A stretch of 64,000 nucleotides of DNA from positions 496,001 through 560,000 of the forward strand of contig NZ_JBBEOG010000002.1 of NCBI RefSeq assembly GCF_037860835.1, given 5' to 3'. Of this stretch, positions 1 to 8,952 are shown in pieces (the first letter of the stretch is position 1; each line of letters opens with the position of its first letter). A program made the position numbers and the translations under genes. The notes under the pieces were generated by a model. It was not told the origin of the DNA. It ran no database searches and saw only the letters and a list, made by a program, of their open reading frames with translations. The DNA comes from Aquipuribacter nitratireducens. GTDB lineage: Bacteria > Actinomycetota > Actinomycetes > Actinomycetales > JBBAYJ01.

Positions 1-1
1 C

Positions 2-1183
2 GAGGCCGGGCAGCTCTACGAGTCGTTCTCCACCCCCGCGGAGGTCGAGCAGCGCCACCGCGACCACGGCCGCGACCCCAAGCTCGGCTACGACAACCAC
101 GACCGGTACCTCACCGACGAGGCCCGCGCGGCGTTCCTCGCCGAGGGCCGCTCGCCGGTGCTGCGCTTCCGGATGCCCGACGCCGACGTCGTCGTCGACG
201 ACCTGGTCCGCGGCGAGATCCGCTTCGCGCAGGGCAGCGTGCCCGACTTCGCCGTCGTGCGCGCCAACGGGGACCCGCTCTACACCCTCGTCAACCCCGT
301 CGACGACGCCCACATGGGCATCACCCACGTGCTGCGGGGGGAGGACCTGCTGAGCTCGACGCCCCGGCAGGTCGCGCTCTACGACGCGCTCGCCGCCGTC
401 GGGGTCGGGACGGGCGTCCCGCGCTTCGGGCACCTGCCGTACGTCATGGGCGAGGGCAACAAGAAGCTGTCGAAGCGCGACCCCGAGTCCAACCTCCTCC
501 TGCACCGCGAGCGCGGCTTCCTGCCCGAGGGGCTCCTCAACTACCTCGCGCTGCTCGGCTGGGGCATCGCCGACGACCGCGACGTCTTCACCCTCCCCGA
601 GATGGTCGCGGCGTTCGACGTCGCCGACGTCAACGCCAACCCCGCGCGCTTCGACGTCGCGAAGGCCGAGGCGATCAACGCCCAGCACCTGAGGGCGCTG
701 CCGCCCGAGGAGCTCGGCCGGCGGGTCGTGCCGTACCTCGCCGGGCTCGTCGCCGACCCGCCGACCCCGGCCCAGGCGGAGGTGCTCGCGGCGGCCGTGC
801 CGCTCGTGCAGGAGCGGATGACGCTGCTCGGGCAGGCCCGCGACATGCTCGGCTTCCTCTTCGTCGACGACGACGCCCTCCGCCACGACGAGGAGTCGGT
901 CGCGGCGCTGCGGCCCGAGGCGCCCGAGGTGCTCGCTGCGGCCCGCGAGGCCCTCGCCGGGCTCGGGAGCTGGGACACCGCGGGCATCGAGGCGGCCCTC
1001 CGTGCGGCTCTCGTCGACGGTCTCGGCGTCAAGCCGAAGTTCGCCTTCGCGCCCGTGCGGGTGGCGGTGACGGGCCGACGGGTGTCCCCGCCGCTCTTCG
1101 AGTCCATGGAGCTCGTCGGTCGGGAGTCGTCGCTCGCCCGGCTCGACCGCCTCGCCGCCCGGCTCGGACCCGCGCCGGGCTGA
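2..1183 (+). CDS. gltX: glutamyl-tRNA synthetase, C-terminal part (5' truncated)
   Basis: Charges tRNA-Glu with glutamate in the cytoplasm. The frame is open from base 2, so the gene begins upstream of the window; about 393 residues are present, and the N-terminal Rossmann half with the HIGH motif is missing. The class I signature appears as KKLSKRD near base 462 (KMSKS-type lysine loop), preceded by the [13 protein letters not shown] region typical of GltX, and followed by an alpha-helical anticodon-binding half. It ends 21 bases before a convergent gene. A tRNA-Glu gene lies about 2.5 kb downstream, so enzyme and substrate are encoded close together. Identity is clear; only the start is unknown. 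Confidence 0.96.
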   Translation, partial: EAGQLYESFSTPAEVEQRHRDHGRDPKLGYDNHDRYLTDEARAAFLAEGRSPVLRFRMPDADVVVDDLVRGEIRFAQGSVPDFAVVRANGDPLYTLVNPVDDAHMGITHVLRGEDLLSSTPRQVALYDALAAVGVGTGVPRFGHLPYVMGEGNKKLSKRDPESNLLLHRERGFLPEGLLNYLALLGWGIADDRDVFTLPEMVAAFDVADVNANPARFDVAKAEAINAQHLRALPPEELGRRVVPYLAGLVADPPTPAQAEVLAAAVPLVQERMTLLGQARDMLGFLFVDDDALRHDEESVAALRPEAPEVLAAAREALAGLGSWDTAGIEAALRAALVDGLGVKPKFAFAPVRVAVTGRRVSPPLFESMELVGRESSLARLDRLAARLGPAPG

Positions 1184-1204
1184 CGGTCGAGGCGGTCTCG
1201 CGGC

Positions 1205-3361
1205 TCAGGGTGACGTCAGGGGCACGACCCACGCCTGGACCGTGAGCGGCCGGCTGCTCGTCGGCGGCTCCTCGAGCAGCCTCGCAGGCTCGCTCGTCGC
1301 GAGGTCGACGACAGGCTGGGCGGTCACCCCGGTGGCGTCGGCGACCTGCTGCGCGCTCGCCTGGTCCCCGACGAGCACGACAGGTGTGGCGCCGTTCGCC
1401 CGCGCTCCGGCCGCGGCGCGCGCGAGGACGGAGCCGAGGTCCTCCCCACCACCCGGCTCGGCCGGCGGCTCGATACCGACGAGCGGGACCCCGCACAGGG
1501 CCCGGACCACCGGGGCCCACTCCACGCGCGCCCGGAAACCGACCGTGAGGACGGCAGGGTCCGGCCCCGCGGCCTCGAGGGCCCCGCACACCTGCCGGGC
1601 GGCGTCGACCTGACCCACCTCGGTGCGCTCGAGCGCGACCGGTGCCGTCGCGAGGGCGGTCGGGACCAGGAACGACAGCGCGAGGCCGCTCGCCAGCAGG
1701 GGCCGGGCCGCGCCACCCCCGGCTCGTCGTGGCAGCCAGCGGGTGAACGCGACGAGGGCCGCGACCGCGCACAGGACGACGAACGGGTACGTGACGGTGA
1801 CGTAGCGCCGGTCCGCCCACGGGTGGTCCGGCGTGATCGCCGGGCGGTAGAGGCTGACGAGGGTGACGGCGAGCCCGACGACGAAGGGCAGCACCCACCC
1901 CGGCAGCGGCCGGCGTGTCAGCACCGCCCGGGCGCCGACCACGGTGAGCGCGACGGAGGCGACGGCCGCGGCGAGGACGGTCGCGGGACCCAGCCACCAC
2001 ACGAGCCACGTCACCGAGTCCTCGGCGTAGGTCCGCGTGCCGTCGAGCACGAGGCCCTGCTGCTGCTGGAGCGCCTCGACGAACGTGTCCTGCCCCGGCA
2101 GGTAGGGCTCGCGGGTGTCGACGAGCCACAGGGGTCGGCTCGCGAGAACCAGCCAGGCGGCGGCGACGACACCGCCGGACGCGAGCGGCAGCCGGACCGC
2201 GGCCCACGAGGCCCAGGTGGGCGGTCCCGCGTGCCAGCGGTCGGCGAGCACCCGCCCCGCCGCGAGCGCGAGCAGCGACACCGCCAGCAGGAGCGCTCCG
2301 GCGACGACGAGCGGTCCCAGCGAGCTCATGACGGAGGCGATGTAGGGCGAGGACCACCACCTCGTGGCCAGCGCGGCGGGGACGCCGCTCGCGAGGGCCC
2401 CGACCGCCAGGGGCACGGCGGCCGGGTGCCGCCTCCCGGCGAGCAGCGCGACCGCGGGCACGAGCAGCACGAGCTCCCGGACGGCGTCGATGCGGACGAG
2501 GAGGTTGGCGCCGAGCAGCACACCGGCCACGAGGCCGAGGAGGCGCCCGTCGCGGGCCCGCGTCGCGTCGACCGCCGCGACGAGCAGCGCGGCGCCCGTC
2601 ATGAGGTAGAGCAGGGAGAACGGCTCGGAGAAGGTCTGCCGGGCGACGAGCGCCACGGGCTGCGCGAGCGCGAGCAGCGCGACCGCGAGCGCCGCGCCCC
2701 ACCCGCCGAGCAGCCGGTGGCCGAGCGCCCCCACCGCGCACAGGGCGAGACCCGTCGCGAGGGCCGGCAGGAAGGCCATCGCAGGCCACCCGGCCACCCA
2801 CCAGCCGAGCGACAGCAGGGCGGGGACGCCGACGAGGAACTGGGGCTCGACCCGGAGGGTCGGCTGCCCGTCGACGACCGGTCCGGCGACGGAGTAGTTG
2901 GCGGCGGCGCTCACGCGCACCCAGGGGTCGGTGGCCTGGAGCCCGAACACCTCGAGCCCGGGGTCGAGCGGCACGCCACCGACGCGCGCGAGGGCGAGGG
3001 CGTACGTCGCGTACGCCCCGGGGTCGCGCCGGACCACGACGTGCTCCCCCGAGGCGGCGACGCCCCACACCACGGTCAGGACGGCGACCGCGGCGACGGC
3101 CGCCGCCACCGGCCAGGGGACGCGGGGCAGCCGGAGCGCGGGCAGGACCGCGGCGGCGAGCGCCGCCCCCGCGAGCACCCCCGCGGTGGCCGTCCACCAG
3201 GACCACGCCCCGACCTGCTGCGCGAAGGCGGCCGCCAGCATCACCGGGAGCGCGACCAGCGCGACCCCCGCCGGCACCAGGAGGAGAGCCGTCGTGCCGG
3301 CCCGGTCGGTGCCTCCGGTGCGGGCCGCCGCCGCGCCGTGAACCGGCGTCCCAGTCGCCAC
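1205..3361 (-). CDS. polytopic membrane protein, GT-C/GT39-like
   Basis: A 718-residue protein with a GTG start, preceded by a purine-rich stretch (GGTGGGGA) 5-12 bases upstream. About ten hydrophobic segments are spread over residues 20-560, followed by a soluble C-terminal region of about 120 residues. After the second hydrophobic segment a loop carries RRDPGAYATYALAL, an acidic-aromatic arrangement like the first extracytoplasmic loop of GT-C glycosyltransferases that use polyprenyl-phosphate sugars. I do not recognise a specific family and infer only a membrane glycosyltransferase-like role. It is convergent with gltX and divergent from the tRNA promoter. The long open frames on the opposite strand are GC-driven shadows. 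Confidence 0.8.
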   Translation of the reverse strand: MATGTPVHGAAAARTGGTDRAGTTALLLVPAGVALVALPVMLAAAFAQQVGAWSWWTATAGVLAGAALAAAVLPALRLPRVPWPVAAAVAAVAVLTVVWGVAASGEHVVVRRDPGAYATYALALARVGGVPLDPGLEVFGLQATDPWVRVSAAANYSVAGPVVDGQPTLRVEPQFLVGVPALLSLGWWVAGWPAMAFLPALATGLALCAVGALGHRLLGGWGAALAVALLALAQPVALVARQTFSEPFSLLYLMTGAALLVAAVDATRARDGRLLGLVAGVLLGANLLVRIDAVRELVLLVPAVALLAGRRHPAAVPLAVGALASGVPAALATRWWSSPYIASVMSSLGPLVVAGALLLAVSLLALAAGRVLADRWHAGPPTWASWAAVRLPLASGGVVAAAWLVLASRPLWLVDTREPYLPGQDTFVEALQQQQGLVLDGTRTYAEDSVTWLVWWLGPATVLAAAVASVALTVVGARAVLTRRPLPGWVLPFVVGLAVTLVSLYRPAITPDHPWADRRYVTVTYPFVVLCAVAALVAFTRWLPRRAGGGAARPLLASGLALSFLVPTALATAPVALERTEVGQVDAARQVCGALEAAGPDPAVLTVGFRARVEWAPVVRALCGVPLVGIEPPAEPGGGEDLGSVLARAAAGARANGATPVVLVGDQASAQQVADATGVTAQPVVDLATSEPARLLEEPPTSSRPLTVQAWVVPLTSP

Positions 3362-3423
3362 TGCGTCCCCACCCGTCGTCCGTCCGGCGTGCGGGCCGAG
3401 CGTAGGGGCACGGGACGGCGGTT

Positions 3424-3452
3424 TTGGACCGCCCCCCGCGGTCGGCTACCCT
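3424..3452 (+). promoter_or_regulatory. tRNA promoter (-35 TTGGAC, -10 TACCCT)
   Basis: TTGGAC at 3424-3429 and TACCCT at 3447-3452 are separated by 17 bases, a near-consensus housekeeping sigma promoter. It faces tRNA-Gln, whose first base is at 3489. The stretch 3362-3488 otherwise holds only the 5' region of the divergent membrane-protein gene. Confidence 0.75.
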
Positions 3453-3488
3453 CGTGCACGTCGCGCCCGCCCGTCGGGACGGCACCCA

Positions 3489-3560
3489 TGGGGTATGGGG
3501 TAATTGGCAGCCCGGCTGATTCTGGTTCAGCTAGTCTAGGTTCGAGTCCTGGTACCCCAG
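3489..3560 (+). tRNA. tRNA-Gln (anticodon CTG)
   Basis: A cloverleaf of 72 bases. The acceptor TGGGGTA (3489-3495) pairs fully with TACCCCA (3553-3559), and the discriminator is G at 3560. The anticodon stem GCTGA/TCAGC (3515-3519/3527-3531) holds the loop TTCTGGT with CTG at 3522-3524. The T arm contains GGTTCGAGTCC. No CCA is encoded. Confidence 0.95.
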
Positions 3561-3599
3561 CTCAGGAGGGCACCGCCCGGGGCATGGTCCCGCGTGCGG

Positions 3600-3605
3600 T
3601 AGTCT
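3600..3605 (+). promoter_or_regulatory. possible -10 element before tRNA-Glu
   Basis: TAGTCT lies 25 bases before the tRNA-Glu 5' end, in the 70-base spacer between the two tRNA genes. I see no good -35, so tRNA-Glu may be transcribed mainly from the stronger promoter before tRNA-Gln. Confidence 0.3.
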
Positions 3606-3630
3606 TCACCGGCCCGGTCAGGGCACCTAG

Positions 3631-3703
3631 GGCCCCGTCGTCTAGCGGCCTAGGACGCCGCCCTCTCAAGGCGGTAGCGCCGGTTCGAATCCGGTCGGGG
3701 CTA
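3631..3703 (+). tRNA. tRNA-Glu (anticodon CTC)
   Basis: A cloverleaf of 73 bases. The acceptor GGCCCCG (3631-3637) pairs with CGGGGCT (3696-3702), including a G1-U72 wobble that I recall from actinobacterial tRNA-Glu; the discriminator is A at 3703. The anticodon stem CCGCC/GGCGG holds the loop CTCTCAA with CTC at 3665-3667. The T loop is TTCGAAT. No CCA is encoded. Confidence 0.95.
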
Positions 3704-3709
3704 CACGGG

Positions 3710-3743
3710 ACGAAGGCCCGCTCCAGCCGGAGCGGGCCTTCGT
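3710..3743 (+). terminator. strong hairpin after the tRNA pair
   Basis: A perfect 15-bp stem (3710-3724 with 3729-3743) and a 4-base loop lie 6 bases after tRNA-Glu. No U tract follows, as is common in GC-rich actinobacteria. It ends just before the 3' end of the convergent ndgR gene and may serve both directions. Confidence 0.85.
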
Positions 3744-3758
3744 GCGTCCGGGGGGCTC

Positions 3759-4640
3759 TCAGCGGGCGAGCGGCCGGACGACGCCGGCTGCCGGCCGGGG
3801 AGCCAGGGTGGCCGGGTGCTCGGGGCGGTGCTCGGGGCGGACGGTGCGCGCGGTCCGGTACGCCGGCGGTGCAGGGGGCAGGGGGCCGACGCTCGCGGTC
3901 TGCGGCGCCGCCGCGACGCCCTCGCCGCCGGCGCGGCGCAGCGCCTCGGTGAGCCGGTTCGCGGCGGCCATGACCGCGGCGGCGTGCATGCGGCCGGGCT
4001 GGCGCGAGAGGCGCTCGATGGGACCGGACACCGAGATCGCGGCGATGACGCGACCCTGCGACCCGCGGACCGGCGCCGACACGGACGCGACGCCGGGCTC
4101 GCGCTCGCCGACGGACTGAGCCCAGCCCCGCCGCCGCACCTGCGACAGCGTGGTCGCCGTGAAGCGGGCTCCGATGAGGCCCTTGTGGAGGCGGTCCGGC
4201 TCCTCCCACGCGAGGAGCACCTGGGCGGCAGAGCCGGCGAGCATCGTGAGGGTCGCGCCGACGGGGACGCTGTCGCGCAGGCCGCTCGGCCGCTCGGCGG
4301 CCGCGACGCACACGCGGTGCTCGCCCTGGCGCCGGTACACCTGCGCGGACTCGCCCGTGTGGTCGCGCAGCGCCGCCAGCACGGGCTGCGACACGGCGAA
4401 CAGCCGGTCCTCGCCCGCCGCGGCGGCGAGCTCCGCCACCCGGGGGCCGAGGACGAAGCGGCCGTTGCCGTCGCGGGCGACGAGCCGGTGGTGCTCGAGC
4501 GCGACCGCGAGGCGGTGGGCGGTCGGGCGTGCGAGGCCCGTGCTCTCGACGAGCTGGGCGAGGGTCACGGGGCCGCCCTCGAGGGCGCCCAGGACGACGG
4601 CGGCCTTGTCGAGGACGCCGACTCCGCTACTCTTGTCCAC
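3759..4640 (-). CDS. ndgR: IclR-family regulator, NdgR-like
   Basis: A transcriptional regulator of leucine and other amino-acid biosynthesis genes in Streptomyces and relatives. The chosen start is GTG at 4640 ([14 protein letters not shown]), the usual NdgR N-terminus; an ATG at 4676 would add 12 unusual residues. An N-terminal winged helix (recognition part [14 protein letters not shown]) is followed by the IclR effector domain ([35 protein letters not shown]). It is divergent from leuC across a gap of about 100 bases, the classical NdgR-leuCD arrangement. Unusual: about 55 extra Pro/Ala/Arg-rich residues after the normal C-terminus (EALRRAGGE), giving 293 residues where I expect about 240. 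Confidence 0.9.
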   Translation of the reverse strand: MDKSSGVGVLDKAAVVLGALEGGPVTLAQLVESTGLARPTAHRLAVALEHHRLVARDGNGRFVLGPRVAELAAAAGEDRLFAVSQPVLAALRDHTGESAQVYRRQGEHRVCVAAAERPSGLRDSVPVGATLTMLAGSAAQVLLAWEEPDRLHKGLIGARFTATTLSQVRRRGWAQSVGEREPGVASVSAPVRGSQGRVIAAISVSGPIERLSRQPGRMHAAAVMAAANRLTEALRRAGGEGVAAAPQTASVGPLPPAPPAYRTARTVRPEHRPEHPATLAPRPAAGVVRPLAR

Positions 4641-4667
4641 GAGTCGATACTGCCGTCTCGTCACGTG

Positions 4668-4683
4668 GGATGGCAAGGCATCC
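4668..4683. promoter_or_regulatory. possible operator in the ndgR-leuC intergenic region
   Basis: The inverted repeat GGATG-N6-CATCC sits centrally between the divergent starts of ndgR and leuC. IclR proteins bind short pseudo-palindromes in such regions. Five-base arms are weak evidence, and I cannot confirm a match to a published NdgR motif. Confidence 0.3.
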
Positions 4684-4741
4684 TGCCGAAGACGTCAGGA
4701 CAGGACGACAGCGACCGGGACGGTCGCGGGAGGTGGCACCG

Positions 4742-6154
4742 ATGGGCCGGACGCTCGCAGAGAAGCTGTGGGACGCGCACGTCGTCCGCAAGGGGGAGGG
4801 CGACGAGCCGGACCTGCTCTACATCGACCTCCACCTCGTCCACGAGGTGACGAGCCCGCAGGCCTTCGAGGGCCTGCGCCTCGCAGGTCGGCAGGTGCGT
4901 CGCCCGGACCTCACGATCGCGACCGAGGACCACAACGTCCCGACCGACCTCGGCGTCACCCGCCAGACGCTCATCGCCGACCCCGTCAGCCGCACCCAGG
5001 TCGACACGCTGCGCAGCAACTGCGAGGAGTTCGGGATCCGGCTGCACCCGCTCGGCGACGTCGACCAGGGCATCGTCCACGTCGTCGGCCCGCAGCTCGG
5101 CCTCACCATGCCGGGGATCACCGTCGTGTGCGGCGACAGCCACACCTCCACCCACGGTGCGTTCGGGGCGCTGGCCTTGGGTATCGGCACGAGCGAGGTC
5201 GAGCACGTCCTCGCCACCCAGACCCTGCCGCTGCGGCCGTTCCGCACCATGGCGATCACCGTCGACGGCGCGCTGCCCGAGGGCTCGACGGCGAAGGACG
5301 TCATCCTCGCCGTCATCGCCCGGATCGGGACCGGCGGCGGCCAGGGCTACGTGCTGGAGTACCGCGGCGAGGCGATCCGCAGCCTGTCGATGGAGGCGCG
5401 GATGACGATCTGCAACATGTCGATCGAGGCCGGCGCCCGGGCGGGCGTGATCGCCCCGGACGACACGACGTTCGCCTACCTCCAGGGCCGCCCGCACGCG
5501 CCGCAGGGCGCGGACTGGGACGCCGCCGTCGAGTACTGGCGGACGCTGCGGACCGACGACGACGCCGTCTTCGACGAGGAGGTCGTGCTCGACGCCGCCG
5601 ACATCGAGCCGTTCGTCACGTGGGGCACGAACCCGGGGCAGGGCGTCCCGCTGTCGGGGTCGGTGCCCGACCCCGAGCAGATGAGCGAGCCGACGGCGCG
5701 TGCGTCGGCGGAGAAGGCGCTCGCCTACATGGCGCTGGAGCCCGGCACGCCGATGCGGGAGGTCAAGGTCGACACCGTGTTCATCGGCTCGTGCACGAAC
5801 GGGCGCATCGAGGACCTGCGCGCCGCGGCCGCGGTCGTGCAGGGGCGGCACAAGCACCCGGACCTGCGGGTCATGGTCGTCCCGGGGTCGGCGCGCGTCC
5901 GGTTGCAGGCCGAGGAGGAGGGCCTCGACGTCGTCTTCAAGGAGTTCGGCGCCGACTGGCGCGGCGCCGGCTGCTCGATGTGCCTCGGCATGAACCCGGA
6001 CCAGCTGTCGCCGGGGGAGCGGAGCGCGTCGACGTCGAACCGCAACTTCGAGGGCCGGCAGGGCCGGGGCGGCCGCACCCACCTCGTGAGTCCTCTCGTG
6101 GCGGCCGCCACGGCCGTCCGCGGCACGCTGTCCAGCCCCGCCGACCTCGACTGA
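4742..6154 (+). CDS. leuC: 3-isopropylmalate dehydratase, large subunit
   Basis: Together with LeuD it isomerises 2-isopropylmalate to 3-isopropylmalate in leucine biosynthesis. It is 470 residues long, the usual size. The aconitase-type signature [17 protein letters not shown] is near residue 135, and the 4Fe-4S ligands are in GSCTNGR (about residue 349) and CSMCLGMN (about 410). The ATG at 4742 is chosen because GGGAGG lies 9 bases upstream and [15 protein letters not shown] is the conserved N-terminus; the frame is open further upstream but without homology. leuD follows 35 bases later. Confidence 0.98.
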   Translation: MGRTLAEKLWDAHVVRKGEGDEPDLLYIDLHLVHEVTSPQAFEGLRLAGRQVRRPDLTIATEDHNVPTDLGVTRQTLIADPVSRTQVDTLRSNCEEFGIRLHPLGDVDQGIVHVVGPQLGLTMPGITVVCGDSHTSTHGAFGALALGIGTSEVEHVLATQTLPLRPFRTMAITVDGALPEGSTAKDVILAVIARIGTGGGQGYVLEYRGEAIRSLSMEARMTICNMSIEAGARAGVIAPDDTTFAYLQGRPHAPQGADWDAAVEYWRTLRTDDDAVFDEEVVLDAADIEPFVTWGTNPGQGVPLSGSVPDPEQMSEPTARASAEKALAYMALEPGTPMREVKVDTVFIGSCTNGRIEDLRAAAAVVQGRHKHPDLRVMVVPGSARVRLQAEEEGLDVVFKEFGADWRGAGCSMCLGMNPDQLSPGERSASTSNRNFEGRQGRGGRTHLVSPLVAAATAVRGTLSSPADLD

Positions 6155-6189
6155 CCCCGCCCGTTCCCGGACCGACCGGAGGCACCGCG

Positions 6190-6786
6190 ATGGAACCGTT
6201 CACCACCCACACCGGCACGGGCGTCCCGCTGCGCGCGAGCAACGTCGACACCGACCAGATCATCCCCGCCGTCTACCTCAAGCGGGTGTCCCGCACGGGC
6301 TTCGAGGACGGGCTCTTCTCCGCCTGGCGGCAGGACCCGGGCTTCGTCCTCAACCAGGAGGCGTACCGCACGGGCAGCGTCCTGGTCGCCGGCCCCGACT
6401 TCGGCACGGGGTCCTCCCGCGAGCACGCGGTGTGGGCCCTCAAGGACTACGGCTTCCGCGCCGTGCTGTCGTCGCGGTTCGCCGACATCTTCCGAGGCAA
6501 CGCCGGCAAGCAGGGCCTGGTCGCGGGCCGGCTCGCGCAGGAGGACGTCGAGCTGCTGTGGAAGCTGCTCGAGGAGCAGCCGGGCCTCGAGGTGACGGTG
6601 GACCTCGAGGCGCGCCAGGTGCGCTGCGCCGACGTCGTCGCGACGATGGAGGTCGACGACTACACGCGCTGGCGGCTCATGGAGGGCCTCGACGACATCG
6701 GTCTGACGCTGCGGCACGAGGCAGAGGTCGCGGACTTCGAGGGGCGCCGCGAGGCCTGGCGCCCGACCACGACGCCGGTCGGGTGA
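6190..6786 (+). CDS. leuD: 3-isopropylmalate dehydratase, small subunit
   Basis: The small subunit of isopropylmalate isomerase; it closes the active site over the LeuC iron-sulfur cluster. It has 198 residues, with [16 protein letters not shown] near the N-terminus and the conserved [21 protein letters not shown] block. GGAGG at 6178-6182 supports the ATG at 6190. Its stop overlaps the GTG of the next gene by four bases (GTGA), so that gene is probably translationally coupled. Confidence 0.98.
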   Translation: MEPFTTHTGTGVPLRASNVDTDQIIPAVYLKRVSRTGFEDGLFSAWRQDPGFVLNQEAYRTGSVLVAGPDFGTGSSREHAVWALKDYGFRAVLSSRFADIFRGNAGKQGLVAGRLAQEDVELLWKLLEEQPGLEVTVDLEARQVRCADVVATMEVDDYTRWRLMEGLDDIGLTLRHEAEVADFEGRREAWRPTTTPVG

Positions 6787-7592
6787 GCCGGGGCGCCGGC
6801 ACGACGGACCCGGCGTTCGACGGGGCGCTCTACGCCGCCCACACCGCCCACCACCGCGCCCACGACGACGAGGTGCTCGACGCGGTCCCCTGGCGGACCG
6901 GGCTGCGGGTGCTCGACGTCGGGTGCGGCGTGGGCGACCTCACCCGGCACGTGGCGGACCGCGTCGCGCCCGGTGGTGAGGTGCTCGGGATCGACGCGTC
7001 CTCGTCCCAGGTCGCGGTGGCGCGGGACGGCGATGCCGTGGCCGGGCTGCGCTTCGAGGTGGCGCGGGCGCAGGAGCTGGACGCCGTGGTGCCCGACGGG
7101 TGGGCGGACGTCGTGCTGAGCGTCGCGACGCTGCACTGGGTGCCGGAAACCGACCAGGCGCTCGTCCACCGTCGCCTCGCGACGGCTCTGGCCCCGGGCG
7201 GCCTGCTGCGCATCGACATGGGCGGGGCGGGCCAGGTGGCGGCGGCCCGCGCGGTCCTCGACGAGGTCGCGGCCGGGCACGGCGTCGCGCCGGCGACGTG
7301 GTTCTTCCCCGAGGCGGAGGAGCTGGCGGGGCTCGTGCGAGGGGCGGGGCTCGAGCCGCTCGACGTCGAGCTGGTCCGCCAGCGCCGACGGCTGCCCGAC
7401 GCGCGCGCCGTCGAGGGCTGGCTGCGGAGCCAGGTGCTCGTGGGCTACGGGCGGGGCGACGTCCGGCCGGAGGCCGTGGAGGCGTTCGCGGCGGACGCGG
7501 TCGCGCGCGCGGTCGCGCGGCTGCGGCGCGCGGACGGCAGCTACGACCAGGACTACGTGCGCGCACGGGCGCTCGCGCGACGCCCCGCCTGA
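6783..7592 (+). CDS. class I SAM-dependent methyltransferase, substrate unknown
   Basis: A 269-residue protein starting at a GTG inside the leuD stop (GTGA overlap). Motif I is [17 protein letters not shown], the acidic end of strand beta2 is [11 protein letters not shown], and the post-motif region [19 protein letters not shown] resembles UbiE/type 11 methyltransferases. The coupling to leuD suggests co-expression but not a role in leucine synthesis. The substrate cannot be inferred. Confidence 0.85.
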   Translation: MSRGAGTTDPAFDGALYAAHTAHHRAHDDEVLDAVPWRTGLRVLDVGCGVGDLTRHVADRVAPGGEVLGIDASSSQVAVARDGDAVAGLRFEVARAQELDAVVPDGWADVVLSVATLHWVPETDQALVHRRLATALAPGGLLRIDMGGAGQVAAARAVLDEVAAGHGVAPATWFFPEAEELAGLVRGAGLEPLDVELVRQRRRLPDARAVEGWLRSQVLVGYGRGDVRPEAVEAFAADAVARAVARLRRADGSYDQDYVRARALARRPA

Positions 7593-7670
7593 CCCGGATG
7601 CCGTGGACCGGGCGACGCCCGGGCCGTAGCGTGACCCGGGCCAGCCCACCGTCGACGCCAGGAGGCACCC

Positions 7671-8873
7671 GTGAACAGGAGCGACCTCGTCGCCGCGATC
7701 GCCGAGCGGATCGGCGACAAGAAGAAGGCCAAGCAGGCCGTCGACGCATTCGTCGAGTCCGTCACGGATGCCGTCGCCCGCGGCGAGAAGGTCGCCGTCA
7801 GCGGCCTCGGCACCTTCGAGCGCGCCTACCGGGCGGCGTCCGAGGGCGAGCCCGTCGACGTGGCGGGCGTCCAGGTCCCGCGCTTCGAGCCGGCCAAGGG
7901 CTTCCGCGTCCTCGTCGACGAGGCCCGCCACCTGGGCGAGCAGGCCATCGCCGTGGCCGCTGCCGCCGTGGCTGAGGGCAAGAAGGGCGGCAAGGTCTCC
8001 AAGATCGCGAAGAAGGCGCAGGTCAAGGCCGAGAAGCAGTACGGCGCGAAGGCGCGTCCGAAGCCGTCGACGCAGCCCGTGCCCGTCGTCGCCACCGAGG
8101 CCTCGCCCGCGCGGAAGGCGGCCGAGGCCCGCGACGGCGGAGCGCCCGGAGGTGGCCCGGTCGCGACCGGCGACACCACGCCCGCGAAGAAGGCGACGGC
8201 GAAGAGGACGACGGCGACGAAGGCCACGCCCGCGAAGAAGGCGACGGCGAAGAAGACGACGGCGAAGAAGACGACGGCCACGAAGGCCACGCCCGCGAAG
8301 AAGTCGACCACGAAGAAGACGACGGCGACGAAGGCCACGCCCGCGAAGAAGACGACGGCGACGAAGGCCGCGCCCGCGAAGAGGTCGACCACGAAGAAGT
8401 CGACAGCGAAGAAGACGACCGCGAGGACGACCGCGGCGGCCGCTCCTGCGACGGCGACCGGGACGGCGCGGGCCACGGAGGCGGCGACCACCGACTCCGC
8501 GACCGCGACGCGCCCGCCCGTCCCGTCCTCGTCGGGTGGGAGCCCGGCGACGTCCTCGACCGCGACGCGCAGCTCGGCGAAGCGCACGCCCACGACACGC
8601 ACCCCCGCGAAGCAGACGGCCGCGAAGCAGACGGCCGCGAAGCAGACGGCCGCGAAGCAGACGGCCGCGAAGCGGACCACCGCCACGCGCACTCCTGCGA
8701 AGCGGACCCCGGCGACACGGACCGGCGCCCCGGCCCGTCGCCCGGCCGTCCGCCCGGCGGCGCAGCCGTCCTCGAGCCCGGCGGCCGCGACCGGTGAGGA
8801 CGACACCCCGTCGTCCACCCCGTCGTCCACCCCGTCGTCCACCCCGACCGCCGGCACCGGCGGGGGCGCCTGA
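7671..8873 (+). CDS. HU-family nucleoid protein with lysine-rich H1-like tail
   Basis: A 400-residue DNA-binding protein. Residues 1-95 are a complete HU domain (MNRSDLVAAIAERIGDKKKA, GEKVAVSGLGTFERAYRAA, the arm VQVPRFEPAKGFRV). The remaining 300 residues are low complexity, built mainly of A-T-K-K/P-A-K-K repeats like the C-terminus of histone H1, then AKQTA repeats and a Pro/Ser end. GTG start with AGGAGG 6-11 bases upstream. Actinobacterial two-domain HUs (mycobacterial HupB, Streptomyces HupS) share this design but are usually about 210-220 residues, so this tail is long. A possible -10 TAGCGT lies at 7627-7632. Confidence 0.93.
   Translation: MNRSDLVAAIAERIGDKKKAKQAVDAFVESVTDAVARGEKVAVSGLGTFERAYRAASEGEPVDVAGVQVPRFEPAKGFRVLVDEARHLGEQAIAVAAAAVAEGKKGGKVSKIAKKAQVKAEKQYGAKARPKPSTQPVPVVATEASPARKAAEARDGGAPGGGPVATGDTTPAKKATAKRTTATKATPAKKATAKKTTAKKTTATKATPAKKSTTKKTTATKATPAKKTTATKAAPAKRSTTKKSTAKKTTARTTAAAAPATATGTARATEAATTDSATATRPPVPSSSGGSPATSSTATRSSAKRTPTTRTPAKQTAAKQTAAKQTAAKQTAAKRTTATRTPAKRTPATRTGAPARRPAVRPAAQPSSSPAAATGEDDTPSSTPSSTPSSTPTAGTGGGA
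8607..8666 (+). repeat. 4 x 15-bp perfect tandem repeat within the HU tail
   Basis: Four identical units of GCGAAGCAGACGGCC encode AKQTA repeats in the lysine-rich tail. Identical DNA, not only identical amino acids, points to recent slippage-type expansion. Three copies of a 12-bp unit (CGTCGTCCACCC) lie further on near 8811-8846. The count may vary between strains. Confidence 0.9.
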
Positions 8874-8952
8874 GGCCGCCGCTGTGCCGGTCCGGACGGA
8901 CACGGGAGCGGTCGCGGTCGGCGGGCGGGCGCCGATGGTCCACCATGGGACC

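Noticed and set aside
1029-3485. 818-residue minus-strand and 709-residue plus-strand open frames overlapping the membrane protein and the tRNA genes
   Set aside because: Composition is Arg/Pro/Gly or Asp/Glu/His without domains, typical of GC-rich shadow frames; one runs through two tRNA genes.
4676-4676. ATG at 4676 as the ndgR start
   Set aside because: It adds 12 residues absent from known NdgR N-termini; GTG 4640 gives the canonical [11 protein letters not shown] start.
4640-4742. Leucine attenuator or T-box upstream of leuC
   Set aside because: The gap is about 100 bases, with no short Leu-rich leader peptide, T-box sequence or convincing terminator/antiterminator pair.
8180-8850. Regular repeats that could suggest a CRISPR array
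   Set aside because: The repeats are in frame, encode lysine- and Pro/Ser-rich protein, have no unique spacers of constant size, and no cas genes are present.
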